From contig NZ_CALSBS010000019.1 of assembly GCF_943590815.1 (NCBI RefSeq), positions 34,074 to 98,073 on the forward strand: a DNA stretch of 64,000 nucleotides. Direction: 5' to 3'. The stretch comes from Pseudocitrobacter vendiensis (GTDB lineage Bacteria > Pseudomonadota > Gammaproteobacteria > Enterobacterales > Enterobacteriaceae). The notes under the pieces were generated by a model. That model had not been told where the DNA came from. It worked only from the letters and a program-made list of their open reading frames with translations, and ran no database searches. Within the stretch, counting starts at the first letter, position 1. Every line of letters begins with the position of its first letter. Below, one piece after another: positions 1 through 11,516 of the stretch. The translations under genes and the position numbers were made by a program.

Positions 1-166
1 TCGCCAGCGAAAAGGGGCCGTAAAGGGCAGTGGTCTGGGGTTGAGTATTGCCCGCGATTGTGTGCGCAAGATGCACGGCGAGCTTCATCTTATTGACGAT
101 AGTGCGGGCGATATCTGTTTTCGCATTGAACTCCCTGTCCCCGGGCCGGATAAAACAAACTCATGA
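1..166 (+). CDS. glrK: Sensor histidine kinase GlrK (QseE), C-terminal end only
   Basis: Only the last 54 codons are in the window (reading frame from base 2, stop at 164-166). The fragment contains the G2 glycine-rich ATP-binding motif KGSGLGLSIA, followed by a helix and the final strands typical of a HATPase_c domain. GlrK is the membrane kinase that phosphorylates GlrR, and it responds to envelope signals and catecholamines. The gene overlaps qseG by 4 bases (ATGA), so the two are translationally coupled. The assignment rests on this end motif and on the following qseG-glrR-glnB order, which is the same as in E. coli. Confidence 0.9.
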   Translation, partial: RQRKGAVKGSGLGLSIARDCVRKMHGELHLIDDSAGDICFRIELPVPGPDKTNS

Positions 167-885
167 CTACATATCGGGTGCATATGTCCCACTTTTTAAG
201 TACGCGCGTCGTACAGGGCGCCCGCCGTTTCTGGCTGTCGGGCTTATCCTGTTTGGCGCTCGTTGGCTGTAGCGCTGGCCTCACGCCTCATATTGGCGTC
301 AGCGAAGAGAAAATTCCCCACGAACAGGTGGCGGATTACCTTTCCACCACCTGTGACGAACTCTGGACGCTTGACGGCTCCATTGCGGAGAACAATCCGT
401 TGTACTGGCTGCGCGGCATGGATTGTGCCGACCGTCTAACGCCTGCACAGGCGCGGGCGCAGGCTAACCAGTTGGGCGATGCGAGCTGGTCTGATGCCTT
501 CAAGCGCGGTGTGCTGCTGGCGAATGCGAAAATCACGCCCCCCGAACGTCAACTGATTGTTTCGCGTCTTGATGCGCATAGTGCGCAAATTCCGTCACGT
601 ATTCGCCCGCTGTATCAGGTGTGGCGCGATAACCAGATGCTCCAGCTAAAACTCTCTGATGAGCGCACGCGCTACAGCAAGCTACAGGAGTCGAGCGATG
701 CCGCGATGGATGAACTGCGTCAGCAGCAGCAGGCGCTAAAGGGCGAACTTGATCTGACAACCCGCAAGCTGCAAAACCTGACCGATATTGAGCGGCAGCT
801 CTCCAGCCGTAAACCCTCGTCCGGCTTTAACCCGGACAGTACACACGGCACGGATGCGCCTGCTGACACGGAGGATAAACAATGA
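163..885 (+). CDS. qseG: Outer-membrane lipoprotein QseG
   Basis: A 240-residue lipoprotein with a positively charged N-terminus, a hydrophobic stretch and the lipobox LVGC (lipidated Cys36). The remainder is helical, with a Gln/Leu-rich coiled-coil stretch around residues 170-215, and it ends in an acidic tail. In E. coli QseG sits in the outer membrane and binds GlrK to tune the GlrK/GlrR system. The start used overlaps the glrK stop. An internal ATG at base 184 is an equally good start and gives a signal peptide closer in length to K-12 QseG. Sequence similarity to the K-12 protein is moderate outside the central YWLR.MDCADRL block. Confidence 0.88.
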   Translation: MTTYRVHMSHFLSTRVVQGARRFWLSGLSCLALVGCSAGLTPHIGVSEEKIPHEQVADYLSTTCDELWTLDGSIAENNPLYWLRGMDCADRLTPAQARAQANQLGDASWSDAFKRGVLLANAKITPPERQLIVSRLDAHSAQIPSRIRPLYQVWRDNQMLQLKLSDERTRYSKLQESSDAAMDELRQQQQALKGELDLTTRKLQNLTDIERQLSSRKPSSGFNPDSTHGTDAPADTEDKQ

Positions 886-2219
886 CACCACGGAAAACGG
901 CCCGCCTGTTGCTGGTGGATGACGACCCGGGGCTACTGAAACTATTGGGTATGCGCCTGACCAGCGAAGGCTATCAGGTGGATACCGCAGAGAGCGGGCA
1001 GCAGGGGCTGCGTGTACTGGCAAAAGAGCGTATCGACCTGGTTATCAGCGACCTGCGGATGGATGAAATGGACGGTTTGCAGCTGTTCAGTGAGATCCAG
1101 AAAGTGCAGCCGGGGATGCCGGTGATTATCCTCACCGCCCATGGTTCGATTCCTGACGCGGTCGCCGCGACACAACAGGGCGTGTTTAGTTTCCTGACCA
1201 AACCGGTCGACAAAGACGCGCTCTATAAAGCCATCGATGAAGCGCTGGCGCGAACAGCTCCGGCGGTAGATGAGCGCTGGCGGGAATCGATTGTGACCCG
1301 TAGCCCCATTATGTTACGGCTGCTGGAGCAGGCGCAGATGGTGGCGCAATCAGACGTGAGTGTGCTGATTAATGGCCAGAGCGGCACCGGGAAAGAGATT
1401 CTGGCGCAGGCGATTCACAACGCCAGCCCGCGCAACAGTAAGCCATTTGTGGCGATAAACTGTGGCGCGCTGCCGGAACAGTTGCTGGAATCAGAACTCT
1501 TCGGCCACGCGCGCGGGGCCTTTACCGGCGCGGTAAGCAACCGGGAAGGGCTGTTTCAGGCGGCGGAAGGTGGCACGCTGTTCCTGGATGAAATCGGTGA
1601 TATGCCTGCCCCGCTGCAGGTCAAACTTCTGCGTGTTTTACAGGAGCGCAAGGTGCGCCCGCTGGGCAGCAACCGCGATCTCGACATTAATGTGCGGATT
1701 ATCTCCGCGACCCACCGCGATTTACCGAAAGCGATGGCGCGCGGTGAGTTTCGTGAAGATCTCTTCTATCGCCTTAACGTGGTAAACCTCAAAATTCCAA
1801 CGCTTGCCGAGCGCACGGAAGACATTCCGCTGCTGGCAAACCATCTGCTGCGTCAGTCCGCCGACCGACACAAACCGTTCGTACGCGCGTTTTCTACCGA
1901 TGCGATGAAGCGATTAATGGCGGCCAACTGGCCGGGAAACGTGCGACAACTGGTGAACGTGATTGAACAGTGCGTGGCGCTGACCTCGTCGCCGGTGATC
2001 AGCGACGCGCTGGTCGAACAGGCGCTGGAAGGTGAGAACACCGCGCTGCCAACCTTTGTGGAAGCGCGTAATCAGTTTGAACTTAACTACCTGCGCAAGC
2101 TGCTGCAAATTACCAAAGGGAATGTGACGCATGCGGCGAGAATGGCGGGGCGTAACCGCACGGAGTTTTACAAGCTACTTTCACGCCACGAACTGGATGC
2201 AAATGATTTTAAAGAGTAG
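882..2219 (+). CDS. glrR: Sigma-54-dependent response regulator GlrR (QseF)
   Basis: 445 residues, the usual length. Receiver domain at residues about 1-120 with acidic pocket VDDD and phospho-acceptor Asp57 in SDLRMDEMDG. AAA+ domain at about 135-370 with Walker A GQSGTGKE, the sigma-54 contact loop GAFTGA and Walker B LFLDEIGDM. A Fis-type HTH lies at the end. It activates sigma-54 promoters, classically the small RNA gene glmY, so it ties envelope signalling to amino-sugar metabolism. It overlaps qseG by 4 bases. The neighbouring glnB follows after 67 bases. Confidence 0.95.
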   Translation: MTPRKTARLLLVDDDPGLLKLLGMRLTSEGYQVDTAESGQQGLRVLAKERIDLVISDLRMDEMDGLQLFSEIQKVQPGMPVIILTAHGSIPDAVAATQQGVFSFLTKPVDKDALYKAIDEALARTAPAVDERWRESIVTRSPIMLRLLEQAQMVAQSDVSVLINGQSGTGKEILAQAIHNASPRNSKPFVAINCGALPEQLLESELFGHARGAFTGAVSNREGLFQAAEGGTLFLDEIGDMPAPLQVKLLRVLQERKVRPLGSNRDLDINVRIISATHRDLPKAMARGEFREDLFYRLNVVNLKIPTLAERTEDIPLLANHLLRQSADRHKPFVRAFSTDAMKRLMAANWPGNVRQLVNVIEQCVALTSSPVISDALVEQALEGENTALPTFVEARNQFELNYLRKLLQITKGNVTHAARMAGRNRTEFYKLLSRHELDANDFKE

Positions 2220-2244
2220 CACCGTACTTTTGCGTGATTTATGA

Positions 2245-2625
<381 letters not shown>

Positions 2626-2634
2626 CGCCGCATC

Positions 2635-2739
2635 TCCCTCACCCTAACCCTCTCCCGCAGGGAGAGGGAATGGTTTGTGCAGGCGTCAATTCTTGCGCTG
2701 GTTTTCTCCCTCTCCCTGTGGGAGAGGGCGGGGTGAAGG
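2635..2739. repeat. Paired BoxC-like palindromic repeat
   Basis: Two GC-rich palindromic units in inverted orientation (about 2636-2668 and 2706-2738), each with a CCCTCTCCC / GGGAGAGGG stem, separated by about 37 bases. They fill the space between the convergent glnB and hmp genes, and could form a large cruciform or bidirectional transcript hairpin. Two more pairs of the same layout occur at 17410 and 24598. I assign them to the BoxC family from memory of its CCCTCACCC...GAGAGGG look. Confidence 0.7.
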
Positions 2740-2744
2740 CAAAA

Positions 2745-3935
2745 TTACAGCACCTTATGCGGCCCGAAGCACTCGTAATGAATGCTTTCCGGCTTCACGC
2801 CCAGCTCAACCAACTGCTTCGCGGCGAATTGCATAAAGCCGACCGGGCCACAGAGATAAAACTGCATCGCCGGGTCGCTGAACGCCCCTTCCATCGCGCT
2901 TAAATCCATCAATCCTTCGCTGTCAAACGCGGACGCCTGACGATCTGCCTGGGTCGGTTGGCGATACCAGGTGTGCGCGGTAAAGCGCGGCAGGCTGGAA
3001 CCCAGGGTTTTCACTTCGTCGGCAAAGGCATGCACATCGCCATTTTCCGCCGCGTGGAACCAGTTTACCTGGGCGGTATGGCTGGATTTCGCCAGCGTGT
3101 CGAGCATCGCCAGCATCGGAGTCTGACCGACACCGGCGGAGATGAGCGTCACCGGGGTGTTGTTTTCCACGGACATAAAGAAATCGCCCGCAGGCGCCGC
3201 CAGATGCACCACATCGCCGACATTCGCAGCGTTGTGCAGCCAGTTTGAAACCTGACCGCCGTCTTCGCGTTTCACCGCAATACGGTAACCTTTGCCATCG
3301 GCTTTACGGGTAAGAGAGTACTGACGAATCTCCTGATGCGGGAAGCCTTCCGGTTTCAGCCACACGGCCAGATACTGGCCTGGCTGATAATCCGCGACTG
3401 CGCCGCCGTCCACCGGTTCAAATTCAAAGCTGGTGATGAGGGCGCTACGCGGCGTTTTCGCCTCAATATGGAACGGGCGCGTGCCTTCCCAGCCGCCGGT
3501 TTTGTTCGCATTCTGCTGGTAGATTTCCGCTTCACGGTTGATAAATACCCCCGCCAGCACGCCGTAGGCTTTACCCCATGCGTCAAGCACGTCCTGACCC
3601 GGGCTGAACATTTCGTCAAGCGTCGCCAGCAGGTGCGCCCCCACGATGTCGTACTGCTCAGGCTTAATCTGGAAGCTGGTGTGTTTCTGCGCGATTTTCT
3701 CAACCGCAGGCAGCAGGGCCGGCAGGTTTTCAATATTGCTGGCATACGCGGCAATGGCATTGAACAGCGCCTCGCGCTGGTCGCCGTTGCGCTGGTTGCT
3801 CATATTGAAAATCTCTTTCAGTTCCGGGTTGTGGGTAAACATCCGGTCATAAAAGTGGGCGGTGAGTTTGGGGCCGGTTTCAACCAGTAGGGGAATGGTA
3901 GCTTTGACGGTAGCAATGGTTTGAGCATCTAGCAT
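2745..3935 (-). CDS. hmp: Flavohemoglobin, nitric oxide dioxygenase
   Basis: 396 residues. Globin domain at about 1-137 with proximal heme His85 in the [18 protein letters not shown] region, then an FAD-binding domain (motif RQYSLT near 206-211) and an NAD(P)H-binding domain with GVGQTPML near 268-275. It oxidises NO to nitrate in the cytoplasm using O2 and NAD(P)H. It is transcribed divergently from glyA. An NsrR-like operator sits just upstream of the start, matching the known NO-responsive control of hmp. All catalytic regions look intact. Confidence 0.96.
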   Translation of the reverse strand: MLDAQTIATVKATIPLLVETGPKLTAHFYDRMFTHNPELKEIFNMSNQRNGDQREALFNAIAAYASNIENLPALLPAVEKIAQKHTSFQIKPEQYDIVGAHLLATLDEMFSPGQDVLDAWGKAYGVLAGVFINREAEIYQQNANKTGGWEGTRPFHIEAKTPRSALITSFEFEPVDGGAVADYQPGQYLAVWLKPEGFPHQEIRQYSLTRKADGKGYRIAVKREDGGQVSNWLHNAANVGDVVHLAAPAGDFFMSVENNTPVTLISAGVGQTPMLAMLDTLAKSSHTAQVNWFHAAENGDVHAFADEVKTLGSSLPRFTAHTWYRQPTQADRQASAFDSEGLMDLSAMEGAFSDPAMQFYLCGPVGFMQFAAKQLVELGVKPESIHYECFGPHKVL

Positions 3936-3963
3936 GGCAGGCTTCCTTTTAGGATTATCTATT

Positions 3964-3984
3964 GTTGCATGTTAAATGCATCTT
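3964..3984 (-). promoter_or_regulatory. NsrR operator of hmp (candidate)
   Basis: Read on the minus strand the site is AAGATGCATTTAACATGCAAC, close to the NsrR consensus of two AAGATGCATTT-type half sites in inverted order. It lies about 29-49 bases upstream of the hmp start codon, where NsrR is known to repress hmp. Site recognised by eye only. Confidence 0.7.
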
Positions 3985-4045
3985 ATAAAAATACCCCTGC
4001 AATGTAAATGGTTCTTTGTAACAATGCATCACGATAGTTACAACG

Positions 4046-4058
4046 TGAAGAATTTGCA
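4046..4058. promoter_or_regulatory. MetR-like site in the hmp-glyA region
   Basis: TGAAGAATTTGCA matches the MetR pattern TGAA-N5-TTCA at 7 of 8 fixed positions. MetR is known to act on both glyA and hmp from this intergenic region in E. coli. The motif is short, so chance occurrence is possible. Confidence 0.4.
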
Positions 4059-4127
4059 TCACAAACCTGAAAAGATATCCGTTGAAATTTGGCGAACCTT
4101 TATTCCTCAAGCCCTTGTGTGGCGTGG

Positions 4128-4143
4128 AGGAAAACGTTTGCGT
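4128..4143 (+). promoter_or_regulatory. PurR operator of glyA (candidate)
   Basis: AGGAAAACGTTTGCGT matches the reverse complement of the PurR consensus (ACGAAAACGTTTGCGT) at 14 of 16 positions. It lies about 107 bases before the glyA start, just ahead of a TATACT -10-like hexamer at 4185-4190. glyA is a known PurR target. A weaker second core, AAAACGTTTG, follows within 15 bases. Confidence 0.7.
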
Positions 4144-4249
4144 AAAAACGTTTGTCAAGACCTGTTATCGCAGAACTAATCAGTTATACTGTTGGCCGTT
4201 GTCCATCAGGGCTTAAAAAATTTACTGTTAGCTGAGTCAGGAGATGCGG

Positions 4250-5503
4250 ATGTTAAAGCGTGAAATGAACATTGCCGATTATGATGCCGAACTGTGGCAG
4301 GCTATGGAGCAGGAAAAAGTACGTCAGGAAGAGCACATCGAACTGATCGCCTCCGAAAACTACACCAGCCCGCGTGTTATGCAGGCACAGGGTTCTCAGC
4401 TGACCAACAAATACGCTGAAGGTTATCCGGGCAAACGCTACTACGGCGGTTGCGAGTATGTGGATATCGTTGAGCAACTGGCTATCGACCGCGCGAAAGA
4501 GTTGTTTGGCGCCGATTACGCTAACGTTCAGCCGCACTCTGGCTCTCAGGCTAACTTTGCGGTCTACACCGCTCTGCTGCAGCCGGGCGATACCGTTCTG
4601 GGTATGAACCTGGCGCAGGGCGGTCACCTGACTCACGGCTCCCCGGTAAACTTCTCCGGCAAATTGTACAACATCATCCCTTACGGTATTGATGAGTCCG
4701 GTAAAATTGACTACGAAGACATGGCGAAGCAGGCCAAAGAGCATAAACCGAAGATAATCATCGGTGGCTTCTCGGCTTACTCCGGTATCGTTGATTGGGC
4801 AAAAATGCGTGAAATCGCTGACAGCATCGGCGCATACCTGTTTGTCGATATGGCGCACGTTGCGGGTCTGATTGCCGCGGGCGTTTATCCGAACCCGGTT
4901 CCTCATGCGCACGTCGTGACCACCACCACCCATAAAACCCTGGCGGGTCCGCGTGGCGGCCTTATCCTGGCGAAAGGCGGTGACGAAGAGCTGTACAAAA
5001 AACTGAACTCCGCTGTCTTCCCAAATGCGCAGGGCGGCCCGCTGATGCATGTGATTGCCGGTAAAGCGGTAGCATTGAAAGAAGCGATGGAGCCTGAGTT
5101 CAAAGTTTACCAGCAGCAGGTTGCGAAAAACGCCAAAGCGATGGTTGAAGTGTTCCTGAACCGTGGCTACAAAGTGGTTTCCGGCGGTACTGAAAACCAC
5201 CTGTTCCTGCTTGATCTGGTGGACAAAAACCTGACCGGCAAAGAAGCTGACGCCGCCCTGGGCCGCGCCAACATCACCGTCAACAAAAACAGCGTGCCGA
5301 ACGATCCGAAGAGCCCGTTCGTGACCTCCGGTATCCGTATCGGTTCTCCGGCAATCACCCGCCGTGGCTTCAAAGAAGCGGAAGCGAAGGAACTGGCTGG
5401 CTGGATGTGTGACGTTCTGGACAACATCAATGATGAAGCGGTTATCGAGCGCATCAAAGGTAAAGTTCTGGATATCTGCGCACGCTTCCCGGTTTACGCA
5501 TAA
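4250..5503 (+). CDS. glyA: Serine hydroxymethyltransferase
   Basis: 417 residues from the start at 4250 ([10 protein letters not shown]), the known N-terminus. An AGGAG ribosome site lies just ahead. An in-frame ATG two codons upstream gives an improbable start. The PLP lysine is in [14 protein letters not shown] (about Lys229), and the substrate-binding region YPGKRYYGG is present. It converts serine and tetrahydrofolate to glycine and methylene-THF, the main source of one-carbon units. Divergent from hmp, with PurR- and MetR-like sites upstream, and a strong terminator follows directly. Confidence 0.98.
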   Translation: MLKREMNIADYDAELWQAMEQEKVRQEEHIELIASENYTSPRVMQAQGSQLTNKYAEGYPGKRYYGGCEYVDIVEQLAIDRAKELFGADYANVQPHSGSQANFAVYTALLQPGDTVLGMNLAQGGHLTHGSPVNFSGKLYNIIPYGIDESGKIDYEDMAKQAKEHKPKIIIGGFSAYSGIVDWAKMREIADSIGAYLFVDMAHVAGLIAAGVYPNPVPHAHVVTTTTHKTLAGPRGGLILAKGGDEELYKKLNSAVFPNAQGGPLMHVIAGKAVALKEAMEPEFKVYQQQVAKNAKAMVEVFLNRGYKVVSGGTENHLFLLDLVDKNLTGKEADAALGRANITVNKNSVPNDPKSPFVTSGIRIGSPAITRRGFKEAEAKELAGWMCDVLDNINDEAVIERIKGKVLDICARFPVYA

Positions 5504-5522
5504 TTCTGTTTTGCCGAATAAG

Positions 5523-5548
5523 AAAAGGCCGCGCAAGCGGCCTTTTTT
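5523..5548 (+). terminator. Intrinsic terminator of glyA
   Basis: AAAAGGCCGC-GCAA-GCGGCCTTTTTT: a perfect 10-base stem with a 4-base loop and a T run, 20 bases after the glyA stop. Confidence 0.92.
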
Positions 5549-5561
5549 GTGCCCGTCATTT

Positions 5562-5640
5562 TGCCGGATGGTGGCGTAAACGCCTTATCCGGCCTACAAA
5601 TGAGCGCGTAGGCCTGATAAGCGCAGCGCCATCAGGCATT
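5562..5640. repeat. REP/BIME element
   Basis: Two inverted REP units: GCCGGATGGTGGCGTAAACG..TTATCCGGC and GTAGGCCTGATAAGCG..CGCCATCAGGCA. They sit between the convergent glyA and yphA genes, the usual place for such units. Confidence 0.9.
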
Positions 5641-5643
5641 TAT

Positions 5644-6066
5644 CTACCGGCGATCCAGCGAAATCGCGCCCGGCCCGGTCATCGCCAGCAGCAGGAAACC
5701 GCCCGCAATACTGACGTTTTTCCAGAAGTTAATCATATTCGGTACCACCGCATCACCCGTCATATCCCAGTAATGGTGGCCAATCACCGCCGTACCCAGC
5801 GTATAGAAAATAAAAATAACCGCCAGCGGGCGCGTGAAGAAGCCCAATACAATCAGAATGGCGACCGGCACTTCCATAATGATGGCGATAATTGCTGACA
5901 GGGTTGGCACTGGCGCGCCCGAGGACGCCATATATTGAACCGTGCCGTCGAAACCCAGCATTTTCGGATAACCGAAAAGGATAAACAGCAGTACGAGAGC
6001 GATGCGCGCGATAAGCAGCATCAGCGAACGCGATGAGCCAAAGTCGAAATAACGTAGCGTGTTCAT
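5644..6066 (-). CDS. yphA: DoxX-family inner membrane protein YphA
   Basis: 140 residues with about four hydrophobic helices (around 14-34, 50-75, 78-98 and 112-130), typical of the DoxX/YphA family. Motif GHHYWDM lies in the loop before the last helix. Very similar to K-12 YphA. No biochemical function is established; related DoxX proteins are linked to quinone or redox membrane complexes. It lies 86 bases after hcaD on the same strand. In K-12, yphBCDEFGH separate yphA from glyA; here they are absent and yphA abuts the glyA terminator. Confidence 0.9.
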   Translation of the reverse strand: MNTLRYFDFGSSRSLMLLIARIALVLLFILFGYPKMLGFDGTVQYMASSGAPVPTLSAIIAIIMEVPVAILIVLGFFTRPLAVIFIFYTLGTAVIGHHYWDMTGDAVVPNMINFWKNVSIAGGFLLLAMTGPGAISLDRR

Positions 6067-6152
6067 AGTCTTCCATTGTGTTAAGACGTGTTCTTAAAAC
6101 GTAATACACAATGCGACACTCTGCCACGCGACGCGCCGTTATGTTTACTGAC

Positions 6153-7355
6153 TTACAGCGACTTAAGTGCAATGCTCTCATTGATTAAGGCATCAATCGA
6201 AAGCGATTTCCCTGACTGAATCAATTTGCGCAGTACGCGTACTTCGCGCCCCTGATTAAGCGCCACAGCCCCAACCAGCGCCCCATCGCGCAGTTGGAAC
6301 CAGATAGCTTTTCGCTCATCCGGGTTACCGCGACAGATCCAGTTTTCGCTCTGCATCTCGCCCACAAATTGCAGGTTATCGCTGAATTGATCGGTCCAGA
6401 ACCAGCCCGGCGTGGCGACGGGAAGCGGCTGATCCAGCATCGCTGCCGCAGCAGTTTGCGCCTGAAAGTTGGCATTTTCCCAGCTTTCAATGCGATGCAG
6501 GGAACCGTCCGGTTGACGCGTTATCGCTACGTCACCCGCGGCGAAAATAGCGGGATCGGACGTCATACCGCGAGTATCCACCACGATACCGTTGGCCGTT
6601 TCCAGCCCGGCATCGCGGGCAAGAGCGTCGTTCGCCACAATACCGACGCCGTAAATCACCGCATCGGCCTGAAGCTGTTCGCCGCTCTGTAATGTCAGGG
6701 TCAGCGTATCGCCTGCATCTACGTGTTCAATCGCGCTGTTGAGCAGCAAACGTACACCCGCCTGCTGATGGCGATGAATCAGATAATCGCGTACCGGCGG
6801 CGGGGCGTTTCGGCCCATCACGGTAGCCGCAAGCTCGACGACTGTAACCTGACAACCGCGCTGGGTGGCGCTAGCCGCCAGCTCAAGGCCAATGGTTCCC
6901 GCGCCGACAATCACCAGTGATTTTTCGGCGTCCAATACCGGGCGCAGACGTTCAGCATCCCCGGCATGACGCAGCGTAAAGCAGCGCTCGCCCAGCGCAT
7001 CCAGCATCGGCAGAGGACGCGCCGCCGCCCCGGTGGCTATCAGCAATTTCGTCCAGCGGTAGCGTTGACCGTCCGCCAGTACCACCGTTTTAGCCTGACG
7101 ATCGAGCTGGCGGATTGTCACGCCCAGATGCAACTGCACATTATTTGCCAGCCACCAGTCGGCGGCGAGGACCGGCTGCAACTGCGGGTTATCGTCAAGC
7201 AGCATCGCTTTCGACAGCGGTGGGCGTTCATAGGGCAGTTGTGGTTCATCGGAGAAAAGGTGTATTTCGCCGCCAAAACCCAGCTGGCGCAGCGAGGCAG
7301 CCGCCATTGCCGCTGCCTGACCACCACCGATAATGGCAATAATTTCGTTATTCAT
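6153..7355 (-). CDS. hcaD: 3-Phenylpropionate/cinnamate dioxygenase ferredoxin-NAD(+) reductase
   Basis: 400 residues, same length as E. coli HcaD. N-terminal FAD motif [15 protein letters not shown] motif [13 protein letters not shown] near residues 146-158, and a second FAD motif with FAAGDVA near 267-273. It passes electrons from NADH to the ferredoxin HcaC, which feeds the HcaEF oxygenase. It is the last hca gene, 9 bases after hcaB. A helical lid follows the core domains in the C-terminal third. No sign of damage. Confidence 0.94.
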   Translation of the reverse strand: MNNEIIAIIGGGQAAAMAAASLRQLGFGGEIHLFSDEPQLPYERPPLSKAMLLDDNPQLQPVLAADWWLANNVQLHLGVTIRQLDRQAKTVVLADGQRYRWTKLLIATGAAARPLPMLDALGERCFTLRHAGDAERLRPVLDAEKSLVIVGAGTIGLELAASATQRGCQVTVVELAATVMGRNAPPPVRDYLIHRHQQAGVRLLLNSAIEHVDAGDTLTLTLQSGEQLQADAVIYGVGIVANDALARDAGLETANGIVVDTRGMTSDPAIFAAGDVAITRQPDGSLHRIESWENANFQAQTAAAAMLDQPLPVATPGWFWTDQFSDNLQFVGEMQSENWICRGNPDERKAIWFQLRDGALVGAVALNQGREVRVLRKLIQSGKSLSIDALINESIALKSL

Positions 7356-7364
7356 GGCGGCTCC

Positions 7365-8177
7365 TTAGAGATCGAGTCCGGCGGCAACGTGGCGAATGCC
7401 GCGAATGCCCAGGCCCGCGTCGGCGTTAATCATCACGCCACTCAGTGCCCGATTATTACGCCGTGACGCCAGCATCACGTAGGGCCCGGTGAAGTCCGCC
7501 GGGTCGGGGAAGAATTGCAGCGGCAGAATAGCGGCGATTTTTTCCGGCGTCAGCGACTGCATAATCGAGGTATCGCTTTGCCCCAGCGCCTGCGGGCCGC
7601 GCAGGTCGCTCGCCATCCCGCAAGGGCCGACGCCGTTGACACGTACCTTTGGTGCCAGTTCATAGGCCAACTGACGAATTAAGCCCGTCGCCGCGTGTTT
7701 GCTGGCGGTATACAGCGGGCCACCGCCGCCCGGATACCAGGCAGCGTTGGAGAGCGTGAAAATGATGCTGCCTTCGCTGGCGATCAGCGCCGAAGCGCAG
7801 GCTTTCGCACCCAGCAGATAACCGAGCACGTTTACGTTAAACAGCTCGTGGAAGCCGCTCTCCAGCGCGTCGGCAGACGTATTCACCAGCGAGGCGTTAT
7901 GATCCCAGATGCCTGCGTTGCCAATAAAACAGTCCAGCTTGCCAAACTGCGTCAGCGTCTGGTCAACCGCACGCTGATAATCCGCGTAACAGGTGACGTT
8001 ACCCTCAACCGCCAGCACATGCTCGCCAAAACGCTGGCGCAGGCTGGCCACTTTGGCGCCTGACAGTTCGAGTGTGGCAACCTTCGCGCCCTCTTCAATA
8101 AAGCGCTCGACCAGCGCCAGCCCCAGGCCGGAGCCGCCACCGGTGATGAAAACCACCTCATCTTTTAAATCACTCAT
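7365..8177 (-). CDS. hcaB: 2,3-Dihydroxy-2,3-dihydrophenylpropionate dehydrogenase
   Basis: 270-residue short-chain dehydrogenase. Nucleotide-binding motif TGGGSGLG near residues 12-19, catalytic Tyr-x-x-x-Lys in YTASKHA (about Tyr155), with the family Ser before it in the TLSNAAWY region. It oxidises the cis-dihydrodiol made by HcaEFCD to the catechol (2,3-dihydroxyphenylpropionate or -cinnamate), reducing NAD+. It overlaps hcaC by 4 bases, so the two are coupled. The product would feed the mhp meta-cleavage pathway, which is not in this window. Confidence 0.94.
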   Translation of the reverse strand: MSDLKDEVVFITGGGSGLGLALVERFIEEGAKVATLELSGAKVASLRQRFGEHVLAVEGNVTCYADYQRAVDQTLTQFGKLDCFIGNAGIWDHNASLVNTSADALESGFHELFNVNVLGYLLGAKACASALIASEGSIIFTLSNAAWYPGGGGPLYTASKHAATGLIRQLAYELAPKVRVNGVGPCGMASDLRGPQALGQSDTSIMQSLTPEKIAAILPLQFFPDPADFTGPYVMLASRRNNRALSGVMINADAGLGIRGIRHVAAGLDL

Positions 8178-8493
8178 GATGCCTCCTGCGGAATATCAAC
8201 AAACACGTCGTCGCCTTCCACATACACCGGATAGGTGGCGATGGCATCGGTTGCGGGCAGACACAGCGCTTTTCCGGTTTTCAGGCAGAAACTTGCGGCA
8301 TGAAGCGGGCATTCTACGGTGGCATCGTCTTCCAGATACCCTTCAGACATTGACGCGTTACCGTGGCTGCAACGGTCGTTAATGGCATAAAACTCCCCGC
8401 CGACGTGAAACAGGGCGATAACGGGGGATGTTTCCAGCCGGAGCGCTTCGCCCTCCGGCAGCTCCGCAGTGGAGCAGGCAAATACACGGCTCA

Positions 8494-8494
<1 letters not shown>
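8174..8494 (-). CDS. hcaC: Rieske ferredoxin of phenylpropionate dioxygenase
   Basis: 106 residues with a Rieske [2Fe-2S] pattern: CSHGN and CPLHAASF supply Cys-x-His and Cys-x-x-His. It carries electrons from HcaD to the terminal oxygenase HcaE. The length equals E. coli HcaC. The reading frame overlaps hcaB by 4 bases downstream and hcaF by a single base upstream (stop/start overlap), showing a tight operon. Confidence 0.94.
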
Positions 8495-10418
<1,924 letters not shown>

Positions 10419-10503
10419 TTACTATGTTGCTAATTGGTTGTTGTTATGTGAAATACTTAATTTCTACTGACTGAGACGTTTTATCTATGACAGGGAAAAG
10501 GGC

Positions 10504-11388
10504 ATGGAACTGAGACACCTTCGCTACTTTGTAGCGGTTGCGCAGGAGCTGAACTTCACGCGTGCGGCGGAAAAACTGCATACCTCGCAGCCGTCGCTCA
10601 GTAGTCAGATTCGCGACCTGGAGCAGTGCGTGGGCGTCTCGCTGCTGGAAAGAGATAAACGCAAAGTGACGCTGACCACGGCCGGTGAATGCTTTCTTAC
10701 CGATGCGCTGGCGATCCTTGACCAGGCGGAGCAGGCGAAAGCCCGCGCGCGTAACGCCGCGCTTCTGGGGAATCATCTGGTGATTGGTTTTGTGCCCTCG
10801 GCGGAAGTGAATTTGTTGCCGAAGGTGATGCCGCTGCTGCGCTTGCGTCAACCCGAAACGCAAATTGAACTGGTGAGCCTGATAACCACTCAGCAGGAAG
10901 AAAAATTGCGCAGCGGCGAGCTGGATGTCGGCCTGATGCGCCATCCCATCTACAACCCGGAAATTGATTATCTGGAGCTGTTCCATGAACCGCTGGCAGT
11001 GGTGATGCCCGCCACGCATCCGCTGGCGCGTGAGCGCAAAATTAGCGCGGCACAGCTGAACGGTGTCGATTTTATCAGTACCGATCCCGCCTATTCCGGC
11101 GCGCTGGCGTCGATCGTCGATAAATGGCTTACCGATCAGCAGTGTCAGCCGAAGATTGTGCAGATGGCGACCAATATTCTGGTCACCATGAATCTGGTGG
11201 GCATGGGGCTCGGGGTGTCGCTGATCCCCGGTTACATGCAGAGCTTCAACACCGGGCAGGTGGTGTTTCGCCCGCTGGCTGATGATGCGCCGACCATTGC
11301 CCTACTGATGGCGTGGAAAAAAGGCGAGCTGAAACCCGCGCTGCGCGATTTTATCGATATTGTGAAGACGCGGTGTGAGTTGCTGTAG
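10504..11388 (+). CDS. hcaR: LysR-type activator HcaR
   Basis: 294 residues. N-terminal winged HTH (residues 1-60, MELRHLRYFVAVAQELNFTR with HTSQPSLSSQI recognition helix) and a C-terminal ligand-binding domain. In E. coli it activates hcaEFCBD with phenylpropionate or cinnamate and represses itself. Divergent position next to hcaE fits. It is followed 128 bases later by hcaT. Confidence 0.94.
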   Translation: MELRHLRYFVAVAQELNFTRAAEKLHTSQPSLSSQIRDLEQCVGVSLLERDKRKVTLTTAGECFLTDALAILDQAEQAKARARNAALLGNHLVIGFVPSAEVNLLPKVMPLLRLRQPETQIELVSLITTQQEEKLRSGELDVGLMRHPIYNPEIDYLELFHEPLAVVMPATHPLARERKISAAQLNGVDFISTDPAYSGALASIVDKWLTDQQCQPKIVQMATNILVTMNLVGMGLGVSLIPGYMQSFNTGQVVFRPLADDAPTIALLMAWKKGELKPALRDFIDIVKTRCELL

Positions 11389-11516
11389 CTCTCACATTTT
11401 TGTGAATCCGGTGTGCGATCATCGAAAATAGGTGATGGAGATCACGATTTTTAACCCGTATTCGCGCCAGGCAAACGTTTTACCGCCAGACTGTCGCCTC
11501 CATTCTGGAGGAAATC

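Noticed and set aside
4253..5536. A 427-codon frame on the minus strand across glyA
   Set aside because: Shadow of the strongly biased glyA codons; no known-family features and the plus-strand gene is certain.
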